This document shows positions 23,946-29,235 of a DNA stretch of 29,235 bases, in pieces (positions within the stretch are counted from its first letter, which is position 1; every line of letters starts with the position of its first letter). The position numbers were made by a program, and so were the translations under genes. This DNA comes from Aquamicrobium sp. (lineage in GTDB: Bacteria; Pseudomonadota; Alphaproteobacteria; Rhizobiales; Rhizobiaceae), in the NCBI GenBank assembly GCA_014860725.1, contig JACZJD010000037.1, forward strand, positions 1 to 29,235, in the 5' to 3' direction. Below the pieces are notes generated by a model. That model had not been told where the DNA came from. It ran no database searches and saw only the letters and a program-made list of their open reading frames with translations.

Positions 23946-24145
23946 CGCATCTCCTCCCTGTGAACGGCCACACCATAGGAAGGCGGTCCGGCCCATTCAA
24001 CGGGACGGCCGTTATATGAACTATTCGCGCGGGCTATGCCGCGGCAGATGCCGGTATTGCATAACGGATATAACCATCGCCGCCTTGTATCGCGGCATGG
24101 GGTCGGCTCTAAACGGAGGCGAGCCTTTCCCGGGGAGGAGGAGCC
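23946..24145. promoter_or_regulatory. Divergent promoter region between epimerase and mct genes with inverted operator-like repeats
   Basis: CCGTTAT (24009-24015) and ATAACGG (24061-24067) are exact inverted repeats 45 bases apart. CGTTATATGAACTATTCGC (24010-24028) matches 16 of 19 bases of a word next to the lysR start. GATATAACC (24067-24075) recalls the repeated word before the DUF35 operon. The block 24009-24090 is A/T-rich compared with its surroundings. Together these suggest the same regulator acts here on both directions. No assured -35/-10 pair was assigned. Confidence 0.45.
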
Positions 24146-24319
24146 GTGGCTGACGTGGGGCGACTGACGGATTGCGACGTGCCGAAGGCGCCGCCGCTCG
24201 CCCGGCCGCGGTTCGGGCTTCCGCAGCGCCGCCTGCTTCCGAACGCCCCTCGAAGGACCGCGCCCGCCATCCCCGCGACGGGCATCGACCCTGAACCGCC
24301 AACCCGGGACACCGACTGA
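24146..24319 (+). CDS. Small hypothetical leader ORF upstream of mct
   Basis: A 57-codon frame starts with GTG at 24146 directly behind a very strong GGGGAGGAGGAG ribosome site and ends with TGA at 24317-24319, two bases before the mct ATG at 24322. The product would be rich in Pro, Arg and Ala, with no domain recognised. The mct ATG itself lacks a good ribosome site, so the small frame could couple translation to mct, be a leader peptide, or be the remnant of a lost gene start. GC-rich DNA easily gives open frames of this length, so the coding claim is modest. Confidence 0.35.
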   Translation: MADVGRLTDCDVPKAPPLARPRFGLPQRRLLPNAPRRTAPAIPATGIDPEPPTRDTD

Positions 24320-24321
24320 CC

Positions 24322-25511
24322 ATGTATTCCCATCTCGGCAATCTGCGCGTCGTGGAAGGCGCCTCGTTCATCGCGGCCCCGTCCTGCGGGCTCTACCTTT
24401 CCCAGCTCGGCGCCGAGGTCATCCGCTTCGACCAGATCGGCGGCGGCCCGGATTTCGGGCGCTGGCCGAAGGATGCGCGAGGGCACAGCCTCTACTGGGA
24501 AGGGCTGAACAAGGGCAAGAAGTCGATCGCGCTCGACCTGCGCAAGCCCGAGGGGCGCGAGCTGGCCATGCGGCTTGCCACTGCGCCGGGCAGGGGCGGC
24601 GGCATCTTCCTCACCAACTACCCGGCGGAAGGCTTCCTGTCGCATGACAATCTGGTGCGCCACCGCGCCGACCAGATCACGGTCAGGGTGATGGGCTGGG
24701 CCGACGGCAGCTCGGCGCTCGACTACACGATCAACGCCGCCGTCGGCCTGCCGGAGATGACCGGCCATCCCGACGACCCGAGGCCGGTGAACCACGTCCT
24801 GCCGGCCTGGGACCTGCTGACCGGCTCGCTGGCGGCGCTGTCGCTGCTCGCCGCCGAGCGGCGGCGGGCCGAGACCGGCCAGGGCGAGGAGGTGCGCGTG
24901 CCGCTGAGCGACGTCGCGATCTCCACGCTCGGCAATCTCGGCCAGATCGCCGAGGTGGTGACGCGCGGCCGGTCGGCGCCTTCGGCCGCGATTTCACCAC
25001 CGCCGACGGCCGGCGCATCATGCTGGTCGCGATCACCGCCCGCCAATGGGCCGGACTGGTGGAGGCGCTCGGCATCGCCGGCGAGATCGCGGCGGTGGAA
25101 GCGGCACGCGGGGTCTCCTTCGCGAAGGACGAGGGCGTGCGCTTCGAGCATCGCGACGCGATCAACCCCGTCGTCAGCAGGGCGGTCGGCGGCCGCACGC
25201 TGGCCGAGCTCGAGCGCGCCTTCGACGGCGACGGCGTCTGCTGGGCGCCCTACCGCACGCTGCGGCAGGCGGTCGCCGAGGACCGCCCGCTGGTGGCCGA
25301 CAACCCGCTGTTCTCCGCCGTCGCGCATCCGAGCGGCCACAGCTATCCGACGCCGGGCTATGCCGCGACGATGACCGGCGCCGGGCGCGCGGCCGCCCGG
25401 CCCGCCCCGTCGCTCGGCGCGCACACCGAGGAGGTGCTGGCCGAGGTGCTCGGATGCAGCGCCGGCGAGATCGCCGCCCTCCACGACCGCGGCGTCGTGG
25501 CCTCGGCCTGA
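24322..25511 (+). pseudogene. mct: 2-methylfumaryl-CoA isomerase-like gene (mesaconyl-CoA C1-C4 CoA transferase), frame broken by a small deletion
   Basis: Class III CoA-transferase fold closely resembling Chloroflexus Mct, which moves CoA within mesaconyl-CoA from C1 to C4. Shared stretches include FDQIGGGPDFGRWP, GLNKGKKSIALDLRKPEGREL, IFLTNYPAEGFLS, and NHVLPAWDLLTG with the expected catalytic Asp. The frame from 24322 is good up to about 24960 (LGQIAEVVTRG). The family then continues in another frame from about 24975 (GAFGRDFTTADGRRIMLVAI) to the TGA at 25511. Compared from memory with the Chloroflexus protein, about 28 bases (around nine residues, the DRPRxGN region) are missing at 24961-24974. 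This is either a true inactivating deletion or an assembly fault. Without repair the product loses its C-terminal part and should be inactive. The meh-like gene follows 15 bases later. Confidence 0.82.
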
Positions 25512-25526
25512 CGCGGAGATGACGCG

Positions 25527-26378
25527 ATGAACACGATCCAGCCCGCGGATGTCGCCGCCTGGCGCGACTTTGTCGGCCGCACCGAAACGGTGACGCAGTA
25601 TCTCGATGCGGTGAGCCTGAAACGCTTCCTCGCCGTGCTCGGAGAGCGCGTCGATGCCGATCCCGAAACCGTGCCGGAAATGGCGCACTGGGCCTACTTC
25701 CTGCCGATGACCGCCAACGAGGACATCGGGCCGGACGGGCATGTGAAGCGCGGCGGCTTCATGCCGCCGGTGACGCTGCCGCGGCGCATGTTCGCAGGCG
25801 GCACCACGCGCTTCTTCCGTCCGCTTTCGGTCGGCCGCGACGCCGCCTGCCGGACCCGCATCGCCGACGTGACCCACAAGGCCGGCCGCACCGGCGATCT
25901 CGTCTTCGTCGAGCTGGAGCGCACGCTGTCGCAGGCGGACGAGACCTGCGTGGTCGAGACCCAGACCATCGTCTACCGCGAGGCGGGCGGCAGCGTGCCG
26001 CCCGTCGAGCGCACCGACCCGGCGGCGCTGGAGGAGCCGGTGTGGACGCCCGGCCCGGTGCACCTGTTCCGCTTCTCCGCCGTCACCTTCAACGCCCATC
26101 GCATCCACTATGACGAGCCCTATGCGAAAGTCGAGGAGGGCTATCCGGGTCTCGTGGTGCACGGTCCGCTGACCGCCTCGATGCTGTGCCGTCTGGCCGC
26201 CCGCACGGCAGGCGGACGGCGCATGCGCGCGTTCTCCTTCCGCGCGGCCGCGCCGCTGTTCGCCGGCCAGCCGATCCGGCTGCGGGCCGAAAGCGGGGGC
26301 GACACGATGAAGGCCGTCGCGCTCCGCCAGGACGGCCAGGTGGCGGTGACGGCGAGCGCGGCCTTCGACCCGACATGA
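25527..26378 (+). CDS. meh: Mesaconyl-C4-CoA hydratase-like enzyme (3-methylfumaryl-CoA hydratase family)
   Basis: A 283-residue double hot-dog protein resembling Meh of the 3-hydroxypropionate bicycle, which hydrates mesaconyl-C4-CoA to (S)-citramalyl-CoA; HTD2-type dehydratases are related. The N-terminal half shows [38 protein letters not shown] (about 74-92) and [17 protein letters not shown]. The C-terminal half carries the hydratase motif FNAHRIHYD (188-196, His191/His194) and GLVVHGPLT. The ATG at 25527 has GGAGA eight bases upstream. The stop overlaps an ATG of the next frame (ATGA), so it is coupled to the mcd-like gene. The adjacency of Mct-like and Mcd-like genes strengthens the assignment, but a related 2-alkylfumaryl-CoA substrate cannot be excluded. 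Confidence 0.87.
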   Translation: MNTIQPADVAAWRDFVGRTETVTQYLDAVSLKRFLAVLGERVDADPETVPEMAHWAYFLPMTANEDIGPDGHVKRGGFMPPVTLPRRMFAGGTTRFFRPLSVGRDAACRTRIADVTHKAGRTGDLVFVELERTLSQADETCVVETQTIVYREAGGSVPPVERTDPAALEEPVWTPGPVHLFRFSAVTFNAHRIHYDEPYAKVEEGYPGLVVHGPLTASMLCRLAARTAGGRRMRAFSFRAAAPLFAGQPIRLRAESGGDTMKAVALRQDGQVAVTASAAFDPT

Positions 26379-26395
26379 CAAACGATGGGAAGACC

Positions 26396-28075
26396 ATGCC
26401 CGAGATTGCCGATACCCTGTCCGCCGACGCGCTGATCGACCGGGCCGATGCGGCGGTTGCCGCCGCGCGCGCGTTCTCGGCCGCCTGCCTCGCCGCGATG
26501 CGCGCTGGCGTGACGCGTGACGATGGCCGCATCGACGGCGCCGCCGCCAACGACCAGCAGCGCCGCCTGCACGGGCTCGCCTGGATCGCCACCTATGTCG
26601 AGACGCTGGCCCAGACCGCGCGCTGGGCGCGCGCGCTCGCCGCTGCCGGGCGCTTCGGCGACGGCGAGGCCGACGTGGTGCTGATCGGCTTCGGCGAATA
26701 TCTCGCCGCGCTCGCCGACGGCATCGCCATGAGCCAGAACGAATATGTCCGCCCGCGCGAGCTCGGCATCCTCGATGCCGCGGCCGCGCTCGCGGCCGAT
26801 CCGGCTGTCGCCTTCTTCCTCGACCGCGGCAACACCGCCGAACGCCGCCGAGCGCTGGTCGGGCGGCTTTCCGGCGGCGGCGCGATCGCCGACACGCTGG
26901 GCGACGACGACCTCGACATGGTGCGCGGCCAGTTCCGCCGCTTCGCGCAGGAGAGGATCGCGCCCCATGCCCATGAATGGCACCTCGCCAACGCGCTGGT
27001 GCCGATCGGGATCGTCGAGGAGATGGCGGAGCTCGGCGTGTTCGGCATCTGCGTCGATCCCGTCTATGGCGGGCTCGGCATGGGCAAGCTCGCCATGTGC
27101 GTGGTGACGGAGGAGCTGAGCCGGGCCTGGATCGCCGCCGGCTCGCTCGGCACCCGCGCCGAGATCGCCTGCGAGCTCATCGCCATCGCCGGCACGGAGG
27201 CGCAGAAGGCGGCGTGGCTGCCACGCATCGCCTCCGGCGAGGTGCTGGCGACGGCGGTGTTCACCGAGCCGGACACCGGCTCCGACCTCGCCAGCCTGCG
27301 CACGCGCGCCACGCGGCAGGACGACGGAAGCTGGCGCATCGACGGCAGCAAGACATGGATCACCCATGCCGCGCGCAGCGACGTGATGACGCTTCTCGCG
27401 CGCACCGATCCGGGCAAGCCCGGCCATGACGGCCTGTCGATGTTCATCGCCGCCAAGCCGCGCGGCACCGAGGCGGACCCGTTCCCGGCCGAGGGCATGT
27501 CCGGCGGCGAGATCGAGGTTCTGGGCTATCGCGGCATGCGCGAATACGAGCTCGCGTTCAGCGGCTTCCGGGTCGAGGCGGAGGGGCTGCTCGGCGGCGT
27601 CGAGGGGCAGGGCTTCCGGCAGCTGATGCAGACCTTCGAGGGCGCGCGCATCCAGACCGCGGCCCGCGCCGTCGGCGTCGCCTGGAACGCGTTCGATCTC
27701 GGCCTGCAATATGCCGGCGAGCGCAGGCAGTTCGGCACCGCGCTGTGGAATTTTCCGCGCGTCGCCGACAAGCTGGCGCTGATGGCGGTCGAGACGGTGA
27801 TGGCGCGCGAGCTGACCTATTTCGCCGCCCGCGAGAAGGATCAGGGCCGGCGCTGCGACGTCGAGGCGGGCATGGCCAAGCTGCTGGCGGCGCGGGTCGC
27901 CTGGAGCAACGCCGACACCGCGTTGCAGGTGCACGGCGGCAACGGCTACGCGCTCGAATATCCGATCAGCCGCGTCCTGTGCGACGCCCGCATCCTCAAC
28001 ATCTTCGAGGGTGCGGCCGAGATACAGGCGCATGTGATCGCGCGCGGGCTCCTCGCCGCCGGCCGCAACGCCTGA
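26396..28075 (+). CDS. mcd: 2-methylsuccinyl-CoA dehydrogenase-like acyl-CoA dehydrogenase
   Basis: A 559-residue acyl-CoA dehydrogenase, about 170 residues longer than usual at the N-terminus, as in Mcd of the ethylmalonyl-CoA pathway, which oxidises (2S)-methylsuccinyl-CoA to mesaconyl-C1-CoA. The extension contains [34 protein letters not shown] and [12 protein letters not shown], a pattern I associate with Mcd. The dehydrogenase core has [52 protein letters not shown] and the catalytic Glu538 in [13 protein letters not shown] 26396 has GGGA five bases upstream; ATG 26375, overlapping the meh stop, would add seven residues. It is last of the mct-meh-mcd trio. A related 2-alkylsuccinyl-CoA substrate remains possible. 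Confidence 0.9.
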   Translation: MPEIADTLSADALIDRADAAVAAARAFSAACLAAMRAGVTRDDGRIDGAAANDQQRRLHGLAWIATYVETLAQTARWARALAAAGRFGDGEADVVLIGFGEYLAALADGIAMSQNEYVRPRELGILDAAAALAADPAVAFFLDRGNTAERRRALVGRLSGGGAIADTLGDDDLDMVRGQFRRFAQERIAPHAHEWHLANALVPIGIVEEMAELGVFGICVDPVYGGLGMGKLAMCVVTEELSRAWIAAGSLGTRAEIACELIAIAGTEAQKAAWLPRIASGEVLATAVFTEPDTGSDLASLRTRATRQDDGSWRIDGSKTWITHAARSDVMTLLARTDPGKPGHDGLSMFIAAKPRGTEADPFPAEGMSGGEIEVLGYRGMREYELAFSGFRVEAEGLLGGVEGQGFRQLMQTFEGARIQTAARAVGVAWNAFDLGLQYAGERRQFGTALWNFPRVADKLALMAVETVMARELTYFAAREKDQGRRCDVEAGMAKLLAARVAWSNADTALQVHGGNGYALEYPISRVLCDARILNIFEGAAEIQAHVIARGLLAAGRNA

Positions 28076-28302
28076 CCGGCCCGGCCGCCCGCGTCCCCCG
28101 GAAAACCTCCTCACCGCTCTCGCCTCGGGAGCCGCGGCCGGCTGGCACGACGCTTGCGTAGGCAGACATCGGCAATGCCCTTGCCCCGCGGGAAGCCGTC
28201 GTCTCGTCTCTGCCCTGTCGGCGGCACGGGCATTGTGTTCGCCGGGGCGACGCATGCCGGGCCGGGGAACGGGATCATGATCCAGAGCGGAAAGCGGACG
28301 CT
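28076..28302 (+). promoter_or_regulatory. Sigma-54 (-24/-12) promoter and structured leader upstream of paaH-like gene
   Basis: TGGCACGACGCTTGCG (28143-28158) matches the sigma-54 consensus TGGCACG-N4-TTGC, with GG and GC ten bases apart as required. Transcription would start near 28170, leaving a leader of about 130 bases. The leader contains CAATGCCC (28173-28180) and its complement GGGCATTG (28228-28235) and a perfect palindrome GGATCATGATCC (28272-28283). No gene is seen in the gap. An enhancer-binding activator would be required but none is encoded in the window. Confidence 0.6.
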
Positions 28303-29235
28303 ATGAACGGTTTGCGGAAGGATGCGCTCGTCGCGGTGATCGGCGCGGGTGCGATGGGGTCCGGCATCGCGCAGGTCGCGGCACAGGCCGGGCACGGCGT
28401 GCTGTTGTTCGACGCGCAGGACGGCACGGCGGAGAAGGCGCGCACGGGCATCCTCGCCGGCCTCGACCGGCAGGTGGAGAAGGGCCGGCTCACCGCAGCC
28501 GAGCGCGAGGCGATCGCGGCGCGGCTGGCCGTGGCGGCCTCGCTTGCCGGGCTGCGGGATGCGCGCCTCGTCGTCGAGGCGATCGTCGAGAAGCTGGAGG
28601 TCAAGCGGCAGGTGTTCGCGGGCCTCGAGGAGATCGTCGCCGCCGACGCGATCCTCGCGACCAACACCTCGTCGCTGTCGGTGACGGCCATCGCGGCCGG
28701 CCTGAAGCATCCCGAGCGTGTCGCCGGGCTTCACTTCTTCAATCCCGCCCCGGTCATGAAGCTGGTCGAGGTCGTCGCCGGCCTCGCCTCGGACAAAGGC
28801 GTGCTCGACACGCTCGACGCGACCGCGCGCGCCTGGGGCAAGACGCCGGTGCGCGCCACCTCGACGCCGGGCTTCATCGTCAACCGGGTGGCGCGGCCCT
28901 TCTATGCCGAGGGGCTGCGGCTTCTGGAGGAGGGGGCGGCCGACGCCGCCACCATCGACGCGGTCATGCGCGAGGCGGGCGGCTTCCGCATGGGGCCGTT
29001 CGAGCTGATGGACCTGATCGGCCACGACGTGAATTCCGCGGTCACGCGCTCGGTGTTCGACGCCTTTTTCGGCGATCCGCGCTATCGCCCCTCGCTCGCC
29101 CAGCAGGAGCTGGTGGCGGCCGGCTGGCTCGGCCGCAAGGCCGGCCGCGGCTTCTACGACTATGGCCCAGACGCAGTAAAGCCGGAGCCCGCGACCGCGG
29201 CGCCCGGGCCCGCGCCGGAGCGCGTCGTCATCGAG
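28303..29235 (+). CDS. paaH: 3-hydroxyacyl-CoA dehydrogenase, PaaH type (3' end beyond window)
   Basis: NAD-dependent oxidation of a (3S)-hydroxyacyl-CoA; PaaH acts on 3-hydroxyadipyl-CoA in phenylacetate breakdown. The 311 residues present hold the Rossmann loop AVIGAGAMGSGIAQVAAQAGH (about 10-30), VVEAIVEKLEVK, ATNTSSLSVTAIA, the active-site HFFNPAPVMKLVEVV (His near 146), and TPGFIVNRVARPFYAEGLRLLEEG. The first C-terminal helical domain ends near LGRKAGRGFYDYG. A Pro/Ala-rich linker then leads out of the window, as in the longer PaaH/PaaC proteins of about 500 residues. The match in wording to E. coli PaaH is close. A 227-base gap and its own promoter separate it from the mcd gene, so it likely starts a different transcription unit, perhaps a phenylacetate or beta-oxidation cluster. 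Confidence 0.9.
   Translation, partial: MNGLRKDALVAVIGAGAMGSGIAQVAAQAGHGVLLFDAQDGTAEKARTGILAGLDRQVEKGRLTAAEREAIAARLAVAASLAGLRDARLVVEAIVEKLEVKRQVFAGLEEIVAADAILATNTSSLSVTAIAAGLKHPERVAGLHFFNPAPVMKLVEVVAGLASDKGVLDTLDATARAWGKTPVRATSTPGFIVNRVARPFYAEGLRLLEEGAADAATIDAVMREAGGFRMGPFELMDLIGHDVNSAVTRSVFDAFFGDPRYRPSLAQQELVAAGWLGRKAGRGFYDYGPDAVKPEPATAAPGPAPERVVIE

Noticed and set aside
24961..24990. Programmed ribosomal frameshifting in the mct-like gene
   Set aside because: No slippery heptamer or downstream pseudoknot was recognised, and conserved residues are missing at the junction, which a programmed shift would not explain.
1..29235. CRISPR array, tRNA, rRNA, insertion sequence, prophage or toxin-antitoxin genes
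   Set aside because: No regular spaced repeats, tRNA-like cloverleaf, transposase, integrase or toxin-antitoxin motif was found; the island looks metabolic and not phage- or transposon-borne.

Overview
The window looks like chromosomal DNA of a high-GC alphaproteobacterium, most likely of the Hyphomicrobiales (Rhizobiales). This is inferred from the strong G/C third-position bias in every gene, the mix of catabolic and TRAP-transport genes, a 2-methylsuccinyl-CoA dehydrogenase of the type known from the ethylmalonyl-CoA pathway, and a TGA-N9-TCA iron-box candidate. No rRNA, tRNA, insertion sequence, integrase or CRISPR array was seen. Gene density is high and both strands are used.

Region 1 (1-6325) is a siderophore-iron uptake locus. 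On the minus strand lie an AraC/PchR-type regulator, a periplasmic siderophore-binding protein and a FecCD-type permease cut by the window edge. Divergent on the plus strand are a TonB-dependent siderophore receptor, a small DUF2218 protein and an exported Fes/IroE-like esterase. Region 2 (6350-8209, minus) is recQ, convergent with the esterase gene and separated from it only by a hairpin.

Region 3 (8320-28075) is a large catabolic island for an unidentified carboxylic acid handled as a CoA thioester. Minus-strand genes, in transcription order from 16311, are a reductase/amidohydrolase fusion, an acyl-CoA synthetase, a complete TRAP transporter (P, Q, M), an acyl-CoA dehydrogenase and a MaoC hydratase. 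A LysR regulator at 16560 sits divergent to them. Downstream of it, on the plus strand, are a DUF35 protein with its SCP2-type thiolase, an SDR dehydrogenase and an alpha-methylacyl-CoA racemase-like enzyme. Then come a minus-strand trio (NAD-dependent epimerase, Ldh-family oxidoreductase, NIPSNAP protein) and a plus-strand trio resembling mct-meh-mcd. The last trio would link 2-methylsuccinyl-CoA, mesaconyl-C1-CoA, mesaconyl-C4-CoA and citramalyl-CoA, but mct carries a small deletion that breaks its frame.

Similar short motifs recur in the three intergenic regions that face the LysR gene and the divergent operons, so the island is probably one LysR-controlled regulon. A plausible order of work is uptake by the TRAP system, activation by the ligase, oxidation/hydration/thiolysis by the acyl-CoA enzymes, and processing of a C5 branched intermediate by Mcd, Mct and Meh. 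The substrate cannot be read from sequence alone.

Region 4 (28076-29235) begins a separate unit: a paaH-like 3-hydroxyacyl-CoA dehydrogenase, cut by the window end, behind a strong sigma-54-type promoter match.
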